Shown here one piece after another: positions 49,978 to 57,690 of a stretch of 64,000 bases of DNA. Origin of the DNA: Pseudomonas tremae. Its GTDB lineage: Bacteria; Pseudomonadota; Gammaproteobacteria; Pseudomonadales; Pseudomonadaceae. Position numbers and translations under genes: made by a program. The stretch covers positions 1-64,000 of the forward strand of contig NZ_LJRO01000387.1 in assembly GCF_001401155.1 (NCBI RefSeq), given 5' to 3'. Position 1 is the stretch's first letter. Every line of letters begins with the position of its first letter. Under the pieces are notes generated by a model. That model was not told the origin of the DNA. It saw only the letters and a list, made by a program, of their open reading frames with translations, and made no database searches.

Positions 49978-50550
49978 TCAGTGCGGGTGCTGACGGGTCA
50001 CGCCAGCATCGAATTGTGCAACGACCTGTTTCCAGCCAGCATCGGTCAGGGCCTTGTCACCGAGGTCGCTGACTGACGCCAGGGAGCTGCTGCGGTTGAT
50101 CCAGATGTCAGGCTGATCGCCACGCGACGAATCGACACGCATCAGAAACGAGCCTGCCACGCTGGGTGCCTGAGTCAGCCCCAGGTAGGACTGCTCGACC
50201 ATTTGCCAGGCATGGCCGCCACGGCTGACCGAACTGGCGTCCTGGGCGAACGGCGCAAAGCCTTCTTCGCCCAGTTGCTGCGGGGTAATCGGCGTTTGCT
50301 GCTCTTCGGCCAGCAAGCGAATCTCATCCAGCGTTACGCGTAGGTCGGCGTAGATGCCTTGCTCGGCGGCGCTCAGGTCACGTCGTGCGTCGAGTTGATG
50401 GCTGGCAAGGCTATGCACGTCCTGTGTTTCGCGGTGCAGGCTGACCACGCTGGCGGCAGCGGCCATGATCAGCACGCACAGCATCAAAACGTAGAGAGTT
50501 TCATGCCCGGCGCCAGCCGGACGGACGATTTGTCGGGTTGGCGCACTCAT
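49978..50550 (-). CDS. fpvK: Inner-membrane-anchored protein, FpvK-like
   Basis: A 190-residue protein with one N-terminal TM segment (TLYVLMLCVLIMAAAASVVSL, about residues 18-38) followed by a periplasmic domain. It corresponds by position and size to FpvK of the fpvGHJK set, whose products help reduce ferripyoverdine in the periplasm. I see no catalytic motif. It overlaps the preceding small gene by 4 bases. Family assignment is from operon order. Confidence 0.78.
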   Translation of the reverse strand: MSAPTRQIVRPAGAGHETLYVLMLCVLIMAAAASVVSLHRETQDVHSLASHQLDARRDLSAAEQGIYADLRVTLDEIRLLAEEQQTPITPQQLGEEGFAPFAQDASSVSRGGHAWQMVEQSYLGLTQAPSVAGSFLMRVDSSRGDQPDIWINRSSSLASVSDLGDKALTDAGWKQVVAQFDAGVTRQHPH

Positions 50551-50879
50551 GGGGTCGGGATATCCGCCTGATCGATTTCCACCACATGGCCGGGGCCTGC
50601 GTCGAACAACACGTAGAATTCGGAAGCAGGGCGCTTGAAGGTCACGGTCGAATCCTCACCCAGCTTGCCGGGCACCAGAATGGTTTCGTCGTAGCCGATG
50701 ACGTCGAGGGTTACGCCGGGCGCACCGCTGCCGTCGGAAAAACCACCGGTGCAGCGGATCTGCTCGTTGTCGATCTGTTTGCATTCGCACATCGGGTTGT
50801 GCGCCAGGGCGTTGCCGCTCAGGCCAAGCAGGCACAGGGCGCTGGCCTTCAGCCAATGCAGGGAAGGGCGGGCATTCAT
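50547..50879 (-). CDS. fpvJ: Small periplasmic Cys-containing protein, FpvJ-like
   Basis: A 110-residue exported protein (signal MNARPSLHWLKASALCLLGLSGNALA) whose mature part begins HNPMCECKQIDNEQIRCTGGFSDGSG. The CxC and further Cys suggest metal or disulphide binding. Position fits FpvJ. ATG 50879 overlaps the upstream stop in an ATGA; longer readings upstream run through the neighbouring gene in another frame. Confidence 0.78.
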   Translation of the reverse strand: MNARPSLHWLKASALCLLGLSGNALAHNPMCECKQIDNEQIRCTGGFSDGSGAPGVTLDVIGYDETILVPGKLGEDSTVTFKRPASEFYVLFDAGPGHVVEIDQADIPTP

Positions 50880-51418
50880 GGTTTGGCTCCTTGTTTTTTC
50901 AGCCACGCCACGGTAGTCGGCGAAGCCTGTTGCAGAGGGATGGAAGTCTGATGCATGGTGCCGTCCCAGCCTTCCATGGTGATCCACAGGTCTGAGTCGG
51001 GGCTGGTGTTTTCCGCAACCTGCATGAACGCGCTCATGCGGTAGCCACCACCGAAGAAAATCACCCCGGCGGTGCGCAGGCTGCGCGGCTTGCCGATGCG
51101 CAGGTAAGTGGCCTTGACCCCGTCGATGCAGGCATTGCACAGCGCGGCGTTGAAACTTTTCATGTAGCCCGACGGGCCGGACAGGCGCGGGGCTTCGTTT
51201 CGGTCTTCTGCAAGGCGCAGGCTCCACGGGCCGACCTGTATCTCGCCGACCTCACGCTGGCCCAGGCCTTGATCGCCCCGATCCAGCGCGTTGTCGGAGA
51301 AGTATTTGGGCATGAAACCCAGTGGGATCAGCACCAGCAATACATTGATGTGGAAGCGGCACTTGTGCCAGAAACGGCTCAGCGACGATGCAGGTTGTGC
51401 GACAGCGACCTTGCTCAC
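50876..51418 (-). CDS. fpvH: Membrane-associated protein, FpvH-like
   Basis: A 180-residue protein with one hydrophobic segment at about residues 24-37 (FHINVLLVLIPLGFMP). A CNAC motif lies in SFNAALCNACIDGVKATYLRIG. It matches FpvH in order between the PepSY reductase gene and fpvJ. FpvH is part of the complex needed for iron release from pyoverdine. It overlaps both neighbours by 4 bases. Confidence 0.8.
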   Translation of the reverse strand: MSKVAVAQPASSLSRFWHKCRFHINVLLVLIPLGFMPKYFSDNALDRGDQGLGQREVGEIQVGPWSLRLAEDRNEAPRLSGPSGYMKSFNAALCNACIDGVKATYLRIGKPRSLRTAGVIFFGGGYRMSAFMQVAENTSPDSDLWITMEGWDGTMHQTSIPLQQASPTTVAWLKKQGAKP

Positions 51419-52629
51419 AGGCTGTTCTCCGGGGCGCGGGTCGCCAGTGGCGAGGTATGTAATTCCGGGGTGTACACGACAGGCCTGATTTTGGCTTCAC
51501 GCTTGAGGGCGTTAAGCGTCGCCAGCGCGGTGCGTTTGCTCCAGATCAAAAGGCCGCTGAGGACCATCATGCTCAATAACAGGCCGAAAAACGCCCAGAT
51601 CAGCTTGATCCAGATACCGCCGAAATCCCCGGTGTGCAGCGGGCGCATGGACTCGGTGACGAACTCCAGCTTGTTACGGTCCGACAACAGGTGCGAGGCG
51701 GCTATTTCACCGCTGTACGGGTTGATTTCGGCAGTCTGGAACATCAGCGGGTACCAACTGCGGCCACCGACCTGCATGTTGCTGTAGGCATTGAAAGGCG
51801 GTGTGATAAAGCTGGCTTCAAGACCCGGAATTCGCTCCTTGGCGATTTCCACGGCTCGCTCCAGGCTGATGGTCGGTGCGGGGCTGCCATCGGCGGTCAG
51901 CGGCACGGCGCTGTGCGGGATGATCGACGCGACCTGGGATTTGCTCGAGATACTGATCTGGTTATCGCCGAGGATCGCCTGAATCAGAAACCAGGTGCCG
52001 GTGATGGAAATCACCGCGATGAACCAGATTGACCAGACGCCACTGAGGCGATGCAGGTCGCCCCAGAAAATCCTCGGGCCCTGACTGAGGCGAACCGGCT
52101 TGAAAAAGCCGCGCCAGAATTTCTTGTACACCACCAGCCCTGTCACCAGCGAAGCCAGTAGCGGCAGGCCGAGAATCGACACCAGATACCAGCCCCACGA
52201 ATAGCCATTGGTGAACGGCACCAGCCACCAGCCGTGCAGTGCGCGGGTAAAGCGGCGGAAATCGAACGACGGCGTGAGGCCCTGAATCACCCCGGTATAA
52301 GGGTTGACGTAAGCCGGCACCGAGCGCCCGTCCGGGTAAGTCACGAACACGCTCAGGGCGAAATAGTCACCGTCGGGCTGCATGATCGTGCCGACGATCA
52401 GGTCCGGCTCATTGCGCCCGATGGTCGCGCGAATCTGCTCGAAGCTCATGCGCCGGGCATCATCGGAAGGGCGGTTGTCACGCATCTCCGGGTTGGCAAG
52501 CCACATGATTTCCTTGCTGATCACCGCCAGCGTGCCGGTCACGCAGACGATCAGCACGAAGAACCAGATAGGCAGCGCAAGCCAGCTGTGGACGAGGAAC
52601 CAGATTTTTGAACGGGACTTCTTCGACAT
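51415..52629 (-). CDS. fpvG: PepSY-domain inner-membrane reductase, FpvG-like
   Basis: A 404-residue PepSY-TM protein with four TM segments (about 18-40, 150-175, 200-225 and 350-375) and periplasmic PepSY domains. The opening KIWFLVHSWLALPIWFFVLIVCVTGTLAVIS and later GWYLVSILGLPLLASLVTGLVVYKKFWRGFF are family signatures. FpvG reduces the iron in ferripyoverdine. It is the first gene of the eight-gene operon fpvGHJKCDEF. The upstream region is shared with the divergent hydroxylase gene; I found no convincing PvdS box on this strand. Confidence 0.9.
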   Translation of the reverse strand: MSKKSRSKIWFLVHSWLALPIWFFVLIVCVTGTLAVISKEIMWLANPEMRDNRPSDDARRMSFEQIRATIGRNEPDLIVGTIMQPDGDYFALSVFVTYPDGRSVPAYVNPYTGVIQGLTPSFDFRRFTRALHGWWLVPFTNGYSWGWYLVSILGLPLLASLVTGLVVYKKFWRGFFKPVRLSQGPRIFWGDLHRLSGVWSIWFIAVISITGTWFLIQAILGDNQISISSKSQVASIIPHSAVPLTADGSPAPTISLERAVEIAKERIPGLEASFITPPFNAYSNMQVGGRSWYPLMFQTAEINPYSGEIAASHLLSDRNKLEFVTESMRPLHTGDFGGIWIKLIWAFFGLLLSMMVLSGLLIWSKRTALATLNALKREAKIRPVVYTPELHTSPLATRAPENSL

Positions 52630-52829
52630 GGATTAACAATCTCGATTCACGATGTAGAACTGGCGTCAGACGGGCTCTCGGTATGCACGCGCGGGCGATA
52701 TAAAGCCTCGCATTCAGTTAAAGACGAATGAGAACGAGATTCCTCTAGGAAATTTTTGCGTTTAAATGAAAAAAATTGTTTCAGAGCTGCCGGAAACCTC
52801 TGCAAGGCACAGGAAATGGGGCAGGCCAG

Positions 52830-52854
52830 TTAATTTTTCAGTGGCGAAGTACGT
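52830..52854 (+). promoter_or_regulatory. PvdS-type promoter before the hydroxylase gene
   Basis: TTAATT-N16-CGT at 52830-52835 and 52852-52854, the same variant as before the MbtH gene. It lies 70 bases upstream of the start codon. Confidence 0.6.
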
Positions 52855-52924
52855 TCAATCTGGACATGGGTGTTGCGCCAGGCCGCAGAGGCTCGGGCGC
52901 TTTTGTCATCGAGGGAGAGACATC

Positions 52925-53902
52925 ATGAGTCATGCGTTGAGTATGGATATCCGGCCGCTGCTGGCAGGGGCGGGCAGTTTGCCCATGCTGGTGCAGGCGC
53001 CCGAACCCGGTCTGGACTTGATCGAAGCGCTGGGCGAACTCAAGCCGCTGGTAGCCGAACACCTGTATAGCGCAGGCGGCATTCTGTTCCGCGGATTTGA
53101 AGTGGGCGGAGCCGAAGCGTTTCGTGAGTTTGCCGGCGGTTTTGGTGATCCGCTGCTCAACTACGAGTTTGGCTCCACGCCGCGCAGCAACGTCACCAAG
53201 GGCGTGTACACCTCCACCGAATACCCTGCGCACCAGAGCATCCCGCTGCACAACGAGCAGGCTTACACGCTGGACTGGCCGATGAAAATCTGGTTCTACA
53301 GCATGGTCGCGGCGCAGACCGGCGGCGAAACGCCGATTGCCGACAGTCGCGAGATCTACCGACGCATTCCGGCGCGCATTCGTGATCGCTTCATCGAAAA
53401 AAAGCTCATGTACGTGCGCAACTACGGTAACGGCCTCGATGTTGAATGGAGCCAGGTGTTCAATACCGAAGACGAGCGCGTGGTCGAGGCCTACTGTCGT
53501 GCACACAATATCGAGTGCGAATGGAAAGACGACGGCGAACTGCGCACTCGGCAGATCTGCCAGGCAGTATCCCGGCATCCGGTGACCCACGACACCGTCT
53601 GGTTCAATCAGGCGCACCTGTTCCATATTTCCAACCTGCAACCGGAAGTTCGCGAAACCCTGCTGGACGTCGTGGACGAAGAAGACCTGCCGCGCAACGT
53701 CTACTATGGCGACGGCTCGCCCATCGAAGAAAGCCTGCTGGACGAGATTCGTGGCGTACTAGATGACTGTACCGTCAGCTTCCCGTGGCTGGAAAACGAC
53801 GTACTGATGCTCGACAACATGCTCACCGCACACTCGCGTGCCCCGTTCACTGGCAAACGAAAAGTTGTGGTCGCGATGGCGCAGGGGCATTCAGACAAGT
53901 AA
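52925..53902 (+). CDS. SyrP-like TauD-family Fe(II)/2OG hydroxylase
   Basis: A 325-residue TauD/SyrP-type dioxygenase. Metal ligands appear as H-x-E in SIPLHNEQAY and a distal His in LDNMLTAHSRAPF, with the 2OG-binding Arg after it (GKRKVVVAMAQGH region). SyrP hydroxylates a carrier-bound Asp in syringomycin synthesis; here the likely job is beta-hydroxylation of the Asp in pyoverdine, since P. syringae pyoverdine contains beta-hydroxyaspartates. ATG 52925 follows GAGGGAGAG; an in-frame start at 52766 was rejected as it precedes the promoter. It lies directly upstream of the side-chain NRPS genes. Confidence 0.9.
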   Translation: MSHALSMDIRPLLAGAGSLPMLVQAPEPGLDLIEALGELKPLVAEHLYSAGGILFRGFEVGGAEAFREFAGGFGDPLLNYEFGSTPRSNVTKGVYTSTEYPAHQSIPLHNEQAYTLDWPMKIWFYSMVAAQTGGETPIADSREIYRRIPARIRDRFIEKKLMYVRNYGNGLDVEWSQVFNTEDERVVEAYCRAHNIECEWKDDGELRTRQICQAVSRHPVTHDTVWFNQAHLFHISNLQPEVRETLLDVVDEEDLPRNVYYGDGSPIEESLLDEIRGVLDDCTVSFPWLENDVLMLDNMLTAHSRAPFTGKRKVVVAMAQGHSDK

Positions 53903-53915
53903 GCGCCTGCAGATT

Positions 53916-54175
53916 ATCGTGCCGACGCTTTGCGTCCGATCCTGAATACGCAGCGCGGTGTAGATTTGTGACGCGGAGCGTCATGCAAGGCATCCCCACG
54001 CTGGAGCGTGAGGGACGATAGGTGTCTAACTGACCAACTATCGTGCCGACGCTTTGCGTCGGTATGCAGTTCTGGACGCTCAGCGTCCGGTCCTGAATCT
54101 GCGGCGCGGTGTATATATGTGACGCGGGGCCTCATGCAAGGCATCGCCACGCTAGAGAGCAGGGGACGATAGGTG
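53916..54175. repeat. Two tandem ~110-135-bp intergenic repeats
   Basis: Copies at 53916-54024 and 54040-54175 both start ATCGTGCCGACGCTTTGCGTC, contain TGACGCGG and CATGCAAGGCATC, and end GGGACGATAGGTG. The second copy carries an extra ~28 bases with its own dyad (GGACGCTCAGCGTCC). They lie between the hydroxylase and Lys-NRPS genes. Confidence 0.85.
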
Positions 54176-54201
54176 CCCAGCTGTCACCACTACAAGCCTT
54201 T

Positions 54202-54225
54202 CTAAATATTTCCCCGCCAATTCGT
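54202..54225 (+). promoter_or_regulatory. PvdS-type promoter before the Lys NRPS
   Basis: CTAAAT at 54202-54207, 15 bases, CGT at 54223-54225. The -35 is perfect, and the following bases (ATTTCC) match the pvdG promoter; the spacer is one shorter than at pvdH. Confidence 0.7.
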
Positions 54226-54279
54226 TCTTGTTGATACGACCCCGCCCGACGGTCAGCCCCATTCAGCAAGGATCGACCC

Positions 54280-57200
54280 ATGAACCCCGAACACGCCCAG
54301 AAACTCGCTCGTCGTTTTGTCGAGTTGCCCCTTGAAAAACGTCGCCTGTTTCTCGCTGGCATGCGCAAGGAAAACATGGATTTCTCGCTGTTCCCGATCC
54401 CGTCCTGCGCTGGGCTGGCCGAACGCGATGGCCTGTCCTACGCTCAGCAGCGCATGTGGTTTCTCTGGCAACTGGACCCGCACAGCGCGGCGTACAACCT
54501 GCCGATGTCGGTGTGCCTGAACGGCCCGCTGGAGCTGCCGCTGCTGGAGCGGGCTTTCAGTGCGCTGGTCGAGCGTCATGAAAGCCTGCGCACCACCTTC
54601 GGTCAGGACGGCGACCGTGCGTTTCAGCGTGTTGCGCCACCCGCGCCGGTCAATATCCGCCTGATCGACCTGAGCCCGTTGCCGCCGGAGCAGCGCTGGT
54701 CGAACGCGCGGCAGGCGATGGCCGAGCAGTCGGCTCAGACCTTCGACTTGCAGCTCGGGCCGCTGTTTACCGCGCAGGTGTTGCGCCTCGCCGAGCAAGA
54801 ACATCTGCTGCTGCTCAACCTGCACCACATGATCACTGACGGCTGGTCGATGAACGTGCTGATCGACGAATGGCTGCGCGGTTACGACGCGCTGCTGGCT
54901 GGCAAGCCGCTGCCCTTTGAACCATTGGCTGTGCAGTACCGCGATTACGCCGTCTGGCAGCGCAGCTGGCTGGAGGCTGGCGAACAAGAGCGCCAACTGG
55001 ATTACTGGCGCGAGCACCTGGGCACAGAACACCCTGTACTGGAATTGCCCACAGACCGTCCGTACCCGGCACTGCCCAGCCACGACGGCGCGCGCCTGGA
55101 GCTGGCGCTTGCGCCCGAACTGTTGCGCAGCCTGAAAAATCTCGCGCAACGACAGGGTGTGACCCTGTTCGTGGTTCTGCTGGCGACTTTCAAGAGCCTG
55201 CTGCATCGCTACAGCGGGCAGACCGATATTCGCGTCGGCGGCCTGATCGCCAACCGCACGCGCAGTGAAATCGAAGGCCTGATCGGCTGCTTCATCAACA
55301 CCCAGGTACTGCGCAGTGAAGTTACGGCGCAGACGCGCTTTGTCGATTTGCTGCACACCGTGCGCGATGCCTCGACCGGTGCCCAGGCGCATCAGGAACT
55401 GCCATTCGACGCCATCATCGATGCCCTGCAGCCGGAGCGCAGCCAGAGCCACAACCCGCTGTTCCAGGTGATGTTCAATCACCAGCCGGTGGTGGCCGAC
55501 TTGCTGGACAAGCAATTGAGCGGCGGCCTGCGCGTGGCCAATCTGCCCGCCGAGCAACAAGCACTGGCCCAGCGCTCGCATGCTGCGGCCAGTGATCTGA
55601 TGCTTGCTACCAGCGGCGAAGGCGAACAACTGAATGCCGCCTTTACTTACGCCACCGATATTTTTGACCAGCCGACCATCGTTCGTCTGGCTGATCACTG
55701 GTGTAACCTTTTGGCGTCGGTCTGCGCTGACCCGCTGCAAACCATTGCCGAGCTGTCGATGTTGTCGGCTGACGAGCGCACGCACCTGCTGGCTGTCGAC
55801 AGCACCATCAAGGCAGATACCATCACCCCAGCGCATCGCCAGTTTGAAGCGCAAGTGCAGCGAACGCCGGACGCACTGGCGCTGATCCTCGCCGGTGAAA
55901 GCCCGTCACCGAGCCTGACCTATCGCGAACTGAACGAGCGCAGCAACCGCTTGGCCTGGCAATTGCGCGAGCAGGGCGTTGGCCCGGACGTGCTGGTCGG
56001 CGTGGCGCTGGGCCGCTCGCTGGACATGCCCGTCGCGCTTCTTGCTGTACTAAAAGCCGGCGGTGCCTACGTACCGCTGGACCTGAGCGCGCCGGGTGAG
56101 CGCATGCGTCACGTGCTGCAAGGCAGCGGCTTGAAGCTGCTGCTGACCCACACTGAACAACGAGCGAAGCTGCCTGAGCTGGCTGGCATTCAGTACCTGT
56201 GTATCGATCAGATGAGCAGCGCACAAGCCAGCACGCACAACCCGGACGGCGCAATCAATCCGGCCAGTCTGGCCTACGTGATCTATACCTCGGGGTCGAC
56301 CGGTCGGCCAAAAGGCGTGGCGATCAGTCATGGCGCACTGGCTGAATTTGTAACCTTGGGCGCGCACTACAGCGACCTGCGCGAGGGCGACCGGGTCCTG
56401 CAATTTGCCACACAGAGTTTCGACGGTTTTGTCGAGCAGTTCTATCCGCCGCTGTGTCGCGGTGCTGCCGTGGTAATGCGTGACGAGCGCCTATGGGACA
56501 GCACCACTTTCCATCAGGCCGTCGTCGAACACGGCGTGACCCTGGCCGACTTGCCTGCAGCCTACTGGCTGACCCTGGCTCAGGATTTTGCCGCCAGCCC
56601 GCCCACGCATTACGGCTCGCTACGACAGGTTCATGTCGGCGGTGAGGCGATGGCTGTTGAAGGTCTGCGCCTGTGGCACAAGGCCGGGCTGGGCCATGTA
56701 CGCCTGCTCAACACCTACGGCCCGACCGAAGCCACGGTGGTGTCGAGCATCCACGATTGCAGCGCGCTGACCCCGGAGCAGGTGTCGTGGCGCGGCGTGC
56801 CGATCGGCAAAGGCCTGGCGGGGCGTCGTTTGTACGTGCTCGACGATCAACTGAACCTGCTGCCGCAAGGCGCGCTGGGCGAGCTGTACATCGGCGGGCC
56901 GGGTCTGGCACGGGGTTATCACGCCCAGCCAGGCCTGAGCGCCGAGCGTTTCGTGGCGGATCCGTTTGTTGCCGGCGAGCGCCTGTACCGCACTGGCGAC
57001 CGTGCCCGACTGCGCGCTGATGGCGCCATCGAGTACATCGGCCGGGTCGATCATCAGGTGAAAATTCGCGGTTTCCGTATCGAACTGGGCGAAATCGAAT
57101 CGCGCCTGCAGCAATGCACGGGCGTGCGCGAAGCAGTGGTGCTGTCTGTCCCGATTGCAGGCAGTACGCAACTGGTCGCCTACGTGGTGCCACAGGTGGC

Positions 57201-57690
57201 GGCAAACAGCGACACCGAGCAACTCGCGTTGCGCCAGAGCATCAAGACCCAACTGCAAGCCAGCCTGCCGGATTACATGGTGCCGACACACTTGTTGCTG
57301 CTGGCGCAATTGCCACTCACGCCCAGCGGCAAACTGGACCGCAAGGCGTTGCCTGCGCCCGATTCAAGCCAGTTGCAGGCCCGTTATCGCGCGCCGCACA
57401 GCGAGGTGGAAATCTGCTTGGCGGGTATATGGCAGGAAGTCCTGCACGCGCAGCAGGTCGGGCTGGACGATCACTTCTTTGAGCTGGGCGGCCATTCGCT
57501 GCTCGCCGCGCAAGTCATTGCCCGGATCAAGACCCGGCTCGGTATCAGCCTGCCGCTGCGTGTCCTCTTCGAGAAACCGCTGCTGGGCGAACTCGCCACC
57601 GAAGTGGCACTGCTGACTGACAACACAACGGATAACGACTGGAGCGACATGGACCAGTTCATGGATTCACTGGAGGAATTTGGCGCATGA
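54280..57690 (+). CDS. Pyoverdine side-chain NRPS, single C-A-T module (Lys predicted)
   Basis: An 1136-residue NRPS with one module. A ~40-residue helical N-terminal docking segment (LARRFVELPLEKRRLFLAGM) precedes an LCL-type C domain (QQRMWFLWQLDP ~63, HHMITDG ~181), an A domain (YTSGSTGRPKG ~668) and a carrier (LGGHSLLAAQ ~1068), ending in a short acidic tail. The A domain has FDGFVEQF (about 713), giving a D-G-E start like the Lys code DGEDHG. In P. syringae pyoverdine the first residue after the chromophore is Lys, so the position fits. The C domain is LCL, as expected after an L-Dab donor. AAGGA precedes ATG 54280. Confidence 0.93.
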   Translation: MNPEHAQKLARRFVELPLEKRRLFLAGMRKENMDFSLFPIPSCAGLAERDGLSYAQQRMWFLWQLDPHSAAYNLPMSVCLNGPLELPLLERAFSALVERHESLRTTFGQDGDRAFQRVAPPAPVNIRLIDLSPLPPEQRWSNARQAMAEQSAQTFDLQLGPLFTAQVLRLAEQEHLLLLNLHHMITDGWSMNVLIDEWLRGYDALLAGKPLPFEPLAVQYRDYAVWQRSWLEAGEQERQLDYWREHLGTEHPVLELPTDRPYPALPSHDGARLELALAPELLRSLKNLAQRQGVTLFVVLLATFKSLLHRYSGQTDIRVGGLIANRTRSEIEGLIGCFINTQVLRSEVTAQTRFVDLLHTVRDASTGAQAHQELPFDAIIDALQPERSQSHNPLFQVMFNHQPVVADLLDKQLSGGLRVANLPAEQQALAQRSHAAASDLMLATSGEGEQLNAAFTYATDIFDQPTIVRLADHWCNLLASVCADPLQTIAELSMLSADERTHLLAVDSTIKADTITPAHRQFEAQVQRTPDALALILAGESPSPSLTYRELNERSNRLAWQLREQGVGPDVLVGVALGRSLDMPVALLAVLKAGGAYVPLDLSAPGERMRHVLQGSGLKLLLTHTEQRAKLPELAGIQYLCIDQMSSAQASTHNPDGAINPASLAYVIYTSGSTGRPKGVAISHGALAEFVTLGAHYSDLREGDRVLQFATQSFDGFVEQFYPPLCRGAAVVMRDERLWDSTTFHQAVVEHGVTLADLPAAYWLTLAQDFAASPPTHYGSLRQVHVGGEAMAVEGLRLWHKAGLGHVRLLNTYGPTEATVVSSIHDCSALTPEQVSWRGVPIGKGLAGRRLYVLDDQLNLLPQGALGELYIGGPGLARGYHAQPGLSAERFVADPFVAGERLYRTGDRARLRADGAIEYIGRVDHQVKIRGFRIELGEIESRLQQCTGVREAVVLSVPIAGSTQLVAYVVPQVAANSDTEQLALRQSIKTQLQASLPDYMVPTHLLLLAQLPLTPSGKLDRKALPAPDSSQLQARYRAPHSEVEICLAGIWQEVLHAQQVGLDDHFFELGGHSLLAAQVIARIKTRLGISLPLRVLFEKPLLGELATEVALLTDNTTDNDWSDMDQFMDSLEEFGA

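Noticed and set aside
52630..52830. PvdS or Fur site for fpvG on the minus strand
   Set aside because: Candidates (CTAGAG-N16-CGT; GAATGAGAACGAGATTC) have too many mismatches to report as sites.
54253..55854. 533-codon minus-strand ORF over the Lys NRPS
   Set aside because: Antisense to a clear C domain; composition typical of a shadow frame.
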